NCBI GenBank assembly: GCA_900548195.1
Contig: URJQ01000141.1
Span: forward strand, 1 to 5,714
Origin: an uncultured Prevotella sp.
GTDB lineage: Bacteria; Bacteroidota; Bacteroidia; Bacteroidales; Bacteroidaceae
Direction of reading: 5' to 3'
Length of the DNA stretch: 5,714 nucleotides
In this document: positions 1 to 5,598 of the stretch, piece after piece
Position numbering within the stretch: position 1 is the first letter of the stretch
How the letters are laid out: each line of letters starts with the position of its first letter
Made by a program: the position numbers and the translations under genes
Notes under the pieces: model-generated
Seen by the model: only the letters and a program-made list of their open reading frames with translations
Told to the model about the DNA's origin: nothing
Database searches by the model: none

Positions 1-145
1 AATAGGTAAACCTACTGAAAATGAGCATTTAACCCCTAAAAATCAGAAAAATGCCGAAATTTCTTCATTTTTCCGCTAAAAAAGTGGAGTTTCGCGGAGG
101 TGATTTTTAGGGGTTAAATGCTCATTTTCAGTAGGTTTACCTATT
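1..145. repeat. Perfect 45-bp inverted repeat with 55-nt spacer
   Basis: Positions 1-45 are the exact reverse complement of 101-145, with no mismatch. The spacer (46-100) can form smaller hairpins: GAAAAATG at 46-53 pairs with CATTTTTC at 66-73, and CCGCT at 73-77 pairs with AGTGG at 83-87 with one G-T pair. The outermost part of each arm is itself nearly palindromic (TAGGT-AA-ACCTA). The right arm runs into five T (144-148), so a plus-strand transcript could terminate here. The left arm begins at the window edge, so the repeat may extend further. It could be a strong terminator, a MITE-like dispersed element or a recombination substrate. No terminal target duplication can be tested because the left flank is missing. 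Confidence 0.9.
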
Positions 146-740
146 TTTATGCCTCGCGAGAATCGAAAATTTGAAAGCGAACGAGCAGATGTGCGTAAAT
201 TTTAAAACCTCGCAAATCTTGCAATGGTAGGGTGGTCACGTGGTTTAGGTTTACATAATTTAAGGTTTACATTTCTATCCGATTTTATTATATGAATATA
301 TAAATATAAATTCATGTATTAAAATTTATAATGATTAAACAGTAATAATGCCGAAATTTTAATATATAAATCTATAATTCAAAATATGAATATTCAAATT
401 CCAAAATCTTTATCCACCGATATTTATAACCAATATTATAATGATAAATAGCCCAAACCCAGCTATATAGACATAATATATTAAGATATTACTATAGAAT
501 ATGGTAGAAAAATGAATATAAAAAGTTGGATATAGCTTATAAGTGGTGAATATATCACATAACTAATTGATATATACCCAAATGCTTATATTATGCTGTT
601 AAAGTTAAAGATATATGTGATTTTGATTTGTAAAATCTAAATTCCTATAACTATACCACATTACATAACTAAAGAATACTAAATTGTAAAACAATAAAAT
701 TAGATTTATAAATATATAATGTAAAAATAATATCTACATT
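146..740. other. Gene-free, increasingly AT-rich intergenic region
   Basis: No convincing gene is visible. The first part (146-240) has ordinary composition and holds an 18-codon reading frame at 149-205 (+) and a 32-codon stop-to-stop frame without ATG on the other strand (235-137). Both are probably by-products of a repeat. AGGTTTACA occurs twice close together (247-255 and 263-271). From about 270 the DNA becomes very AT-rich: a hand count gives about 20% GC over 301-780, with many TATA-like and short inverted tracts such as ATGAAT/ATTCAT (292-297 and 310-315). No coding bias, RNA gene or mobile-element remnant could be recognised. It may be a bent, protein-binding or degraded spacer. Confidence 0.6.
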
Positions 741-773
741 TGTTGTGTATAAGAAAAAAAATATTTACCTTTG
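741..773 (+). promoter_or_regulatory. Bacteroidetes-type promoter (-33 / -7)
   Basis: TACCTTTG at 766-773 matches the Bacteroidetes -7 consensus TAnnTTTG. TTG at 743-745 lies 20 nt upstream, a suitable distance for the -33 element. A second -7-like match, TACATTTG, is at 735-742 but has no good -33 partner. Transcription would start near 780 and run towards the XRE gene, where the AT-rich desert changes to ordinary composition. The motif match is direct; its use as a promoter is inferred. Confidence 0.6.
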
Positions 774-779
774 TAAAAG

Positions 780-1236
780 TTAAGAAAATTGACCGATTTG
801 ACCTCAAAAACGTCGTAAATCGAAAAAAAATCGCGACTGACAGATTTCTCTTTTCGAGATTTTCTCATCGAAAATGCAAGTTGCCCCCTCCATTATTATA
901 GTGGATTTCCTTGCAAAAATTTCAAGCATCGAGATTTTTTTTCTGAATAATCGCCTTGCTTGGTCAGAGTCTTTCGAAAGAGACGAGTCTGGCTTTTGAC
1001 TTTGATTGCGGAGTCCTCACTCCATGATAGTTCTGAAATCAGCATCAGATTAGTCATTCATAGCGATGCGATAAGTCATCGAAAACGTTAAGAAAAGTCA
1101 GATCGCGATTACAGTTTTTAGTCCAGAAATATTAACATCAGATTTTGTCTCCGGCTCCATTCCTTCGATCTACGATGATGGAATTTCCCACCCGGCAAGA
1201 GATACAGATCGCACACATTATTTATATATAAAAGAG
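780..1236 (+). promoter_or_regulatory. Long putative 5' leader or small RNA upstream of XRE gene
   Basis: This stretch of about 455 nt has no ORF but has ordinary base composition and several potential hairpins. TGCAAG (875-880) pairs with CTTGCA (910-915) and encloses TCCA/TGGA (889-892/902-905). ATTTTC/GAAAAT lies at 859-864/870-875, and GGAGT-CCTC-ACTCC at 1010-1023. A 12-bp perfect palindrome, TCTTTCGAAAGA, is at 970-981. An eight-T run (935-942) follows the first structured part and could end a short RNA. ATTCC/GGAAT (1159-1163/1180-1184) flanks a small inner stem near the gene. GTTAAGAAAA occurs at both 779-788 and 1087-1096. It may be an untranslated leader with attenuation, a separate sRNA, or both. 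No known riboswitch class was recognised. Confidence 0.4.
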
Positions 1237-1767
1237 ATGAAAGAAAGAATAAGACAGTTGATGGAAGCGCAGCACATGAATCAGCAGACGTTCGCCCAGT
1301 TGACCGGTATAGGTGCTGCTTCATTGTCGAGTATTTTCAATGGAAGGACCGAGCCGACACTGCGTCATGTCGAGGCGATAAGGAAGAAGTTTCCCAACAT
1401 CAATCTCGACTGGTTGCTTACAGGTTCGGGAGGTATGTTCGTTCCTGCTTCCACCCCTGATGATGATTCCTCTTCATCAATGGATAATGCGAATGGAGCA
1501 AGCAAAAACGGGACTGACATTTTGACAGAAGGTATGCTCGATTTCGGTTCAGATGATGATGCTTATTCCGCTGCTCAATCATCCCTTTCGTCTTCCAATT
1601 ACAATGCTTCAAAGTCAGCAATGCGCCAGAATTCCTCTGCTTCGCATCAGCCACATTCGTCCCGGCAACCGGTCATTGCAATGCAGTCTTCCCCTTCCAG
1701 GAAGATTACGGAAATACGCGTCTTTTATGATGATCAGACATGGGAGAGTTTTGTGCCAAAGAAGTAA
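1237..1767 (+). CDS. XRE-family helix-turn-helix transcriptional regulator
   Basis: This 176-residue protein has an N-terminal Cro/C1-type HTH domain (about residues 2-64). Helices two and three are visible in the stretch from QQTFAQLTGI to LSSIFNGRTEP (16-40), and the domain ends with the INLDWLLTGSGGMF turn typical of Bacteroidetes regulators. Residues 70-152 are a Ser/Asn/Asp-rich low-complexity linker, probably disordered. A short ordered tail (155-174), RKITEIRVFYDDQTWESF, may be a dimerisation or partner-binding strand. It should bind operator DNA in the cytoplasm; target and inducer are unknown. The start ATG follows an AT-rich TATATATAAAAGAG stretch without a strong Shine-Dalgarno sequence, as is usual in this phylum. 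It stands alone, behind a long leader and 183 nt before the next gene. No neighbouring phage or toxin gene is present, so it may be a housekeeping or orphan regulator. The family is secure and the role is unknown. Confidence 0.9.
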   Translation: MKERIRQLMEAQHMNQQTFAQLTGIGAASLSSIFNGRTEPTLRHVEAIRKKFPNINLDWLLTGSGGMFVPASTPDDDSSSSMDNANGASKNGTDILTEGMLDFGSDDDAYSAAQSSLSSSNYNASKSAMRQNSSASHQPHSSRQPVIAMQSSPSRKITEIRVFYDDQTWESFVPKK

Positions 1768-1806
1768 GTTTTAAGCCAATTCTATACTTATTATAAAAAA
1801 AAGTAT

Positions 1807-1814
1807 TACCTTTG
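1807..1814 (+). promoter_or_regulatory. Possible -7 promoter element for the ATPase gene
   Basis: TACCTTTG matches TAnnTTTG and is identical to the -7 element at 766-773. No clear TTTG or TTG lies 19-21 nt upstream, so the match is incomplete. A transcript starting near 1821 would have a leader of about 130 nt before the ATG at 1951. A weak AT-rich inverted repeat, ATACTT/AAGTAT (1784-1789/1801-1806), abuts the element and could act as an operator or as the end of the XRE transcript. Confidence 0.45.
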
Positions 1815-1950
1815 TACTCGATTGTGCTTGAAAGGTCATAGTGACAAACAGTTAGCGATGGTTTTATGGTAAAAATATATACATTATCCGCTTGTTTTGA
1901 TATTATGTGGCCGTAAGGATAGTGAAGCGAAGTAAAAAATACAAAGAATA

Positions 1951-2580
1951 ATGCAATCAGAACAGATTACACGAGTAGTATTGACTGGCGGTCCATGTGC
2001 CGGAAAGACCACTGCGGTGGCGCAAATAGTAGATCATTTCTCCCGTCTTGGATATAAGGTGTTTACCGTTCCGGAGATTCCTACGATGGTGACAAAAATA
2101 GGATGGAGCTATCTTACCGATAACGAGGAATTCTATTATTACGGTGAGAAGATGATATTGGAGCTGCAACTCGAAATGGAGAACAAGGTAATGCGCTTGG
2201 CAGAGACCATAAAAGGTCAGCCTTGCCTCGTGGTGTGCGACCGAGGACTGATGGATATCTCCACTTATGTATCCGAAGAGATATGGGCAAAGATGTGTGA
2301 AGAGGTGGGAATGACTTCCTCAAAGATGCGTCAGAGATATGATGCGGTGCTTCATCTTCTCAGTGCTGCAAACGGTACTGAGGAATGTTACACCACAGCC
2401 AATAATGCACAAAGATATGAGAAGGCAGACGAGGCAGGACTTGCCTTAGCACGTGAGCTGGACAGGAAGCAGGCAAAGGCTTGGGAAGAGCATCCTTGCG
2501 TGCGTGTAATAGAGAATGTATTGGATTTTGATGTCAAAATGAATCATGTGATAAATGAATTGGAGAGCATTCTCGGATAG
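1951..2580 (+). CDS. AAA_28 / Ttd14-like P-loop NTPase
   Basis: This 209-residue cytoplasmic nucleotide-binding protein has a Walker A motif, GGPCAGKTT, at residues 13-21, directly after the first beta strand (TRVVLTG). A hydrophobic Walker B-like strand ends in the acidic residue of CDRG (PCLVVCDRG, 91-99). The C-terminal half has the charged helical region (about 146-178) and the W-x2-HP...I-N...F-D-x-K pattern (178-196) seen in the AAA_28 group, which includes eukaryotic Ttd14 and resembles the NadR kinase domain. The length fits a single-domain member. The kinase-like fold and CxxD/R pattern suggest phosphoryl transfer or nucleotide-dependent signalling, but no substrate is known to me. 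The ATG follows an A-rich stretch (AAAAAATACAAAGAATA). It has its own likely promoter and is not closely coupled to either neighbour. The family call is confident and the function is open. Confidence 0.85.
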   Translation: MQSEQITRVVLTGGPCAGKTTAVAQIVDHFSRLGYKVFTVPEIPTMVTKIGWSYLTDNEEFYYYGEKMILELQLEMENKVMRLAETIKGQPCLVVCDRGLMDISTYVSEEIWAKMCEEVGMTSSKMRQRYDAVLHLLSAANGTEECYTTANNAQRYEKADEAGLALARELDRKQAKAWEEHPCVRVIENVLDFDVKMNHVINELESILG

Positions 2581-2671
2581 GACAAAACGATTATTCTTGC
2601 AGGCCATCCCATATGTCTTTGCATCCGATTTTATTATTGATTTCAAATTGCTATTATAGGGCATAGGCAGC

Positions 2672-2745
2672 TAAGTAGGTAATCCAAATTATTTTGAAAA
2701 TGTATAGATGAAAAATAGATAATAATAATTCAGATCACCTACTTA
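2672..2745. repeat. Imperfect inverted repeat, member of a local palindrome family
   Basis: The left arm 2672-2693 pairs with the right arm 2724-2745 at 19 of 22 positions; the loop is about 30 nt. The left arm begins TAAGTAGGTAATCCAAATT and the right arm ends CAGATCACCTACTTA. The 17-mer AATAATTCAGATCACCT at 2724-2740 recurs exactly in the terminator downstream of the lipoprotein gene. The repeat lies 91 nt after the ATPase stop and is followed by ATTTC, so it may be that gene's terminator. There is no long T tract, so a repeat-element explanation is equally possible. Confidence 0.65.
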
Positions 2746-2801
2746 TTTCAAGATGCGTATCAAGCGACTAATTATAACATTCATATAATAAATCAAGAAC
2801 A

Positions 2802-3491
2802 ATGAAAAAGATTATTTTTTCAATCGCTACAGTTCTCTCATGCGGACTTCTTGCAAGTTGCGGAACTGCAGGCAACACGGGTAACACTACACAAAACAAT
2901 GGCACAGCAGAACTTCTTGGTGCCGTAGCAGGTAATATTATCGCAGGTCAGACAGGTATCGACGGCAATACAGTGGCTAATGCCGGCAATATCCTTGGCA
3001 ATATCATATCTACTTTCGGCAGTGGTGTCAGCACTAATCAGTCTTCTCTTATCGGCACATGGACTTATGAGAAGCCATGTATTCAGTTTGAAAGTGAAAG
3101 CCTCCTTGCTAAGGCTGGTGGCACTCTTCTTGCCAATAAAATGGAGGAAAAGCTTGAGTCATATTATCAGAAGTTGGGCATCAAGGCAGGCAACTGTAAG
3201 TATGTCTTTGAGAAGAACAACACCGTGAAATATACATTCGGTGGAAGAACATATCAGGGCACTTACAAATTTGACTCTAAGAAGCGTCAGGTGAGCATTA
3301 CTTCAGCCCTTGGCACAACTGTTACTGCTTACGTCAGCATCACTGGCAATCACATGGGTCTCACTTTTGATGCAAGCAAGCTTCTCACCCTCCTTCAGTC
3401 AGCTTCTGCCGCTTCATCTCATCTCGGCACTATCTCTGCCATTTCCAGCAGTTATTCTGGCATGAAGGCAGGCTTCCAGTTTAAGAAGTAA
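2802..3491 (+). CDS. DUF4923-like lipoprotein
   Basis: This 229-residue envelope protein begins with a lipoprotein signal peptide: MKK, a hydrophobic core (4-16) and the lipobox L17-A18-S19-C20, so cleavage should leave lipidated Cys20. A Gly/Asn/Thr-rich linker with repeated AGNI/LGNI motifs (21-80) joins a globular domain starting at LIGTWTYEKPCIQF (83-96). The following SLLAKAGG (100-107), the helix NKMEEKLESYYQKLGIKAG (112-130) and a set of beta strands (132-190) match the Bacteroidetes DUF4923 pattern, a lipocalin-like fold by guess. The residues after Cys20 (GTAGN) lack the acidic lipoprotein export signal, so it is likely to stay on the periplasmic face of the outer membrane. The function is unknown. 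The ATG follows AATCAAGAACA. No clear TAnnTTTG was found upstream. It is an isolated gene bracketed by related palindromes. Confidence 0.85.
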   Translation: MKKIIFSIATVLSCGLLASCGTAGNTGNTTQNNGTAELLGAVAGNIIAGQTGIDGNTVANAGNILGNIISTFGSGVSTNQSSLIGTWTYEKPCIQFESESLLAKAGGTLLANKMEEKLESYYQKLGIKAGNCKYVFEKNNTVKYTFGGRTYQGTYKFDSKKRQVSITSALGTTVTAYVSITGNHMGLTFDASKLLTLLQSASAASSHLGTISAISSSYSGMKAGFQFKK

Positions 3492-3535
3492 AAGAGATTG
3501 GTGGTTGTCTTGTTAGACATAAACCATGAATAGAT

Positions 3536-3563
3536 TAAGTAGGTGGTTATAATCACAGGCTTA
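3536..3563 (+). repeat. Small palindrome downstream of lipoprotein gene
   Basis: TAAG at 3536-3539 pairs with CTTA at 3560-3563. Inside it, GTGGTT (3543-3548) faces AATCAC (3551-3556) with one G-T pair. The start, TAAGTAGGTGGTTAT, resembles the other local palindromes at 2672, 3586 and 3656. It is followed by TAAAAATAATG rather than a T run, so it is not a strong terminator alone. It could protect the 3' end of the mRNA or be a degenerate copy of the repeat. Confidence 0.5.
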
Positions 3564-3585
3564 TAAAAATAATGACACATATATT

Positions 3586-3634
3586 TAAGGTGGTCTGAAT
3601 TATTGCAAAAATAATTCAGATCACCTTATTTTTG
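3586..3634 (+). terminator. Strong intrinsic terminator of the lipoprotein gene
   Basis: Positions 3586-3604 pair with 3610-3628 over 19 positions, with one G-T wobble (3593/3621) and a 5-nt loop GCAAA. A run of five T (3629-3633) follows at once. This is a textbook Rho-independent terminator in plus orientation, 94 nt after the stop codon. Its right arm contains the same 17-mer (AATAATTCAGATCACCT) as the palindrome at 2724-2740. In minus orientation there is no good T tract. Confidence 0.85.
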
Positions 3635-3655
3635 TTGATATAATAGTACGAGTAC

Positions 3656-3697
3656 TAAGTATGTAATCCAAATAATTTGGGTTAAATCACTTACTTA
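3656..3697. terminator. Palindrome between convergent genes, probable terminator for the minus-strand operon
   Basis: The outer stem 3656-3667 pairs with 3686-3697 at 10 of 12 positions. The inner stem CCAAA/TTTGG (3668-3672/3676-3680) has a 3-nt loop. The right arm ends exactly next to the SDR stop codon (3698-3700, minus strand). The left arm, TAAGTATGTAATCCAAAT, nearly repeats the left arm at 2672-2689. On the minus strand the hairpin lies directly after the stop codon, so it is well placed to terminate or protect the operon transcript, but no long T run follows. Confidence 0.6.
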
Positions 3698-4429
3698 TCA
3701 ATGTATCCTAATTCTTACCCATATCCAGCGCGGAATGATGCGCCATAAGGCGACGAGTATGCGATAGCGCCAATCCACGGTGATGATGCTTTTACCGCGC
3801 TCTATGCCTCTTATTATGTCTTTTGCCACTGGTTTTACATCGAGCTGCATAGGGTATGTGGCACCGCTGATGAGCGGAGTGCGCACAAAGCCAGGGCGAA
3901 TGTCATGTATCCTGATGTTACTGATGCGGCGGATGGTGCATAGCTGGGTGAGACATTCCAGATAATGATTGACGAATCGCTTGGTGGCAGAGTAAGAAGG
4001 GGCGGCTCCCAGTCCCTTTGTGCCGGCAATACTGCTGATTACGGCGATATGTCCCTCCTTGTCGGGGTGCTCTGCAAAGTAATTAAACATGGTGTCCACC
4101 ATGCGAGTCACTCCCATAGCGTTGGTGCTTACGGTGAGAAGTTCCTTTTCGATGTCGAGTTCGGTGTTTTGCCATCCTATTCCGCTACTGTGGAAATACA
4201 TGTCGATACCTCCCATTTCCTTAATCATATCGAGGAGAATATGAGGCGCATCATCCTGCGTCACGTCTATTTTGCGCGATGTAGAGATGTTTTCGGAGAG
4301 GGATGTGAGGTCATCAAGCATTTGCTGCCTTCTTCCTGCCACGCCCACTTTCCAGCCTTTCTCAGCCAGCAATAGAGCCACTTCGCGCCCTATGCCCGAT
4401 GTAGCTCCCATTATAATAGCCTTTTTCAT
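3698..4429 (-). CDS. Classical short-chain dehydrogenase/reductase (SDR)
   Basis: This 243-residue NAD(P)-dependent oxidoreductase has the nucleotide-binding motif G8-ATSGI-G14. A31-GRR-34 after strand two favours NADP(H), and D55-V56 contacts the adenine. The usual NNAG is HSSG (80-83). N103, S133, Y146 and K150 (SYSATK) make the catalytic tetrad, with the normal 13-residue Ser-Tyr spacing. RPGFVRTPL (178-186) follows. The tail (220-243) is rich in Trp, Arg and Ile and could touch membrane. I chose ATG at 4429: a good AGGTGG (4443-4438) sits 8 nt before it, and MKKAII begins the Rossmann strand. The GTG at 4441 would add four residues and lies inside that AGGTGG. It is the last gene of the three-gene operon, 27 nt after the small protein gene. 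The substrate is unknown; COG0300-type SDRs are broad. Confidence 0.9.
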   Translation of the reverse strand: MKKAIIMGATSGIGREVALLLAEKGWKVGVAGRRQQMLDDLTSLSENISTSRKIDVTQDDAPHILLDMIKEMGGIDMYFHSSGIGWQNTELDIEKELLTVSTNAMGVTRMVDTMFNYFAEHPDKEGHIAVISSIAGTKGLGAAPSYSATKRFVNHYLECLTQLCTIRRISNIRIHDIRPGFVRTPLISGATYPMQLDVKPVAKDIIRGIERGKSIITVDWRYRILVALWRIIPRWIWVRIRIH

Positions 4430-4437
4430 GCTTTTGC

Positions 4438-4443
4438 CCACCT
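4438..4443 (-). promoter_or_regulatory. Ribosome binding site deciding the SDR start
   Basis: On the minus strand AGGTGG lies 8 nt before the ATG at 4429, an ideal Shine-Dalgarno spacing. Strong Shine-Dalgarno sites are uncommon in Bacteroidetes, and the other genes here lack one. It contains the competing GTG codon (4441-4439), which argues that the GTG is not the start. Confidence 0.55.
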
Positions 4444-4456
4444 GCTTATAGTGTTA

Positions 4457-4600
4457 TCATATCTGAATATAGCCCTTTGAAACCATGTCGTAATACAAGG
4501 CTTCAAGTTCGCCAAGCGAGAGGCTTTCCACGCTATGTTCTATTGTTCTGATGAGCTCATCGCGTCGATGCTCATCGTTAGAGTCAAATCTGTTTGCCAT
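4457..4600 (-). CDS. Small acidic protein, 47 residues, function unknown
   Basis: This ORF is too short for most gene callers: ATG at 4600, TGA at 4459-4457. The protein begins MANRFDSNDEHRRDEL and ends DMVSKGYIQI. The middle, ELIRTIEHSVESLSLGELE (15-33), looks like two short amphipathic helices joined by a Ser-Leu turn, with a Tyr-Tyr-Asp-Met stretch after it. There is no signal peptide, no membrane segment and no Cys or metal motif. It starts 41 nt after the dehydrogenase stop and ends 27 nt before the SDR start, on the same strand, so it is probably cotranscribed. An in-frame TAA lies just upstream of the ATG, which fixes the start. The composition is protein-like and fills an otherwise empty operon gap. 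It could be a small partner or regulator of one of the two enzymes; that is inference from position. Confidence 0.65.
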   Translation of the reverse strand: MANRFDSNDEHRRDELIRTIEHSVESLSLGELEALYYDMVSKGYIQI

Positions 4601-4641
4601 AGTGATGCTTTATGGTGATTGGGGAAAATGCGTTTGTAGGC

Positions 4642-5598
4642 TTATCCCACTACGTTAATAGGTTTTCCCTCGATGAAAGCCTTTACATTACCAGTAGCGA
4701 TATTGATAAGTCTTTCCCTTGCTTCGAGTGTAGCCCAAGCGATGTGTGGGGTGAAGAAGCTGCGTGGGGCAGAGATAAGAGGATTACCAGAGCGTGGTGG
4801 TTCCTCGGTCATTACGTCGGCACAGAAAGCATAGAGAGCGTTATTGCGCAATGCTTCAGCCACAGCGGCGTCATCGATGAGCGGTCCTCTGCCAGTATTG
4901 ATGAGAATGGCTGAAGGCTTCATCTTAGCGAGGCTGTCGGCATTGATAATGTGCTTGGTGGAGTCGGAGAGGGGACAATGTAGAGAGATGACGTCACTCT
5001 CCTGCAGGAAAGCGTCCCAAGAAGTGGCTTTGCGGATGCCTTCAGCCTGTTGGCTCTGCTCTTTACTTGTGAAAGCGAGCACTTTCATGCCGAGGGCCAG
5101 AGCGATGCGTGCCGTTGCGCTACCAGTGTTTCCCAGTCCCACTATGCCGAAGGTCTTGCCTGCCAGTTCTCTTTGTGGAGAAAGCTGATAAGCGAAGTCT
5201 GTGCTTCTCTCCCATTCTCCCTTGCGCACGGAGTCGGCATGGAGAGCCACCTGATTGCTTACATTGAGCAGATGAGCTATTGCCATTTGAGCCACAGACA
5301 TGGTGCTGTAGGCAGGTATGTTAGTCACCACGATGCCATGCTCGGCAGTAGCCTTGAGATCCACTACGTTATATCCAGTGGCGAGTACTCCGATGTATTT
5401 GAGGTCAGGCAGTTGCTGGATTATTTCCTTTGACAGTACTACCTTGTTGGTGAGTATTATCTCAGCGCCTTTAGCCCTTTCTATGATTTCTTCTGGCTTA
5501 GTGCGTTCATATACTGTCAGTGTTCCGAGACTGCCAAGGGCATCCCATGAGAGGTCGCCGGGATTGGCTGTGTAGCCATCAAGTATTACGATGTTCAT
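4642..5598 (-). CDS. D-2-hydroxyacid dehydrogenase (hydroxypyruvate/glycerate dehydrogenase-like)
   Basis: This full-length, 318-residue cytoplasmic enzyme reduces 2-ketoacids to D-2-hydroxyacids with NAD(P)H, or the reverse. The substrate domain (about 1-100 and 290-318) contains YIGVLATGYNVVDL (68-81) and VTNIPAYST (91-99). The Rossmann domain (about 101-288) has GLGNTG (154-159). The catalytic set is present: R237 in NTGRGPLID, E266 in the D261-VMTEEP stretch, and H285 in TPHIAWAT. After strand two the sequence is LAFTSKE (174-180), without the Asp that usually selects NAD, so NADP use or relaxed specificity is possible. The overall pattern resembles hydroxypyruvate reductases/glycerate dehydrogenases, but the substrate cannot be settled from motifs. 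It is the first gene of the minus-strand operon. Its ATG is preceded by long A tracts and no Shine-Dalgarno sequence. Confidence 0.92.
   Translation of the reverse strand: MNIVILDGYTANPGDLSWDALGSLGTLTVYERTKPEEIIERAKGAEIILTNKVVLSKEIIQQLPDLKYIGVLATGYNVVDLKATAEHGIVVTNIPAYSTMSVAQMAIAHLLNVSNQVALHADSVRKGEWERSTDFAYQLSPQRELAGKTFGIVGLGNTGSATARIALALGMKVLAFTSKEQSQQAEGIRKATSWDAFLQESDVISLHCPLSDSTKHIINADSLAKMKPSAILINTGRGPLIDDAAVAEALRNNALYAFCADVMTEEPPRSGNPLISAPRSFFTPHIAWATLEARERLINIATGNVKAFIEGKPINVVG

Noticed and set aside
46..100. Invertible promoter between the 45-bp inverted repeats
   Set aside because: The 55-nt spacer has no TAnnTTTG element in either orientation and no recombinase gene is nearby, so a phase-variable promoter is not supported.
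410..418. TTATCCACC, one mismatch from a DnaA box, inside AT-rich DNA (possible origin)
   Set aside because: Only one near-match was seen, with no cluster of boxes and no dnaA, dnaN or rep gene nearby.
1118..1324. 68-residue minus-strand reading frame across the XRE start
   Set aside because: It overlaps the conserved HTH coding sequence antisense, has no recognisable domain and no promoter, so it is a shadow frame.
3698..4441. GTG start at 4441 for the SDR
   Set aside because: The GTG lies inside a well-spaced AGGTGG for the ATG at 4429, and MKKAII fits the start of the Rossmann fold better.
4844..5575. Several plus-strand frames of 85-127 codons
   Set aside because: They lie antisense to the dehydrogenase, whose motifs are complete; their translations show no family features.
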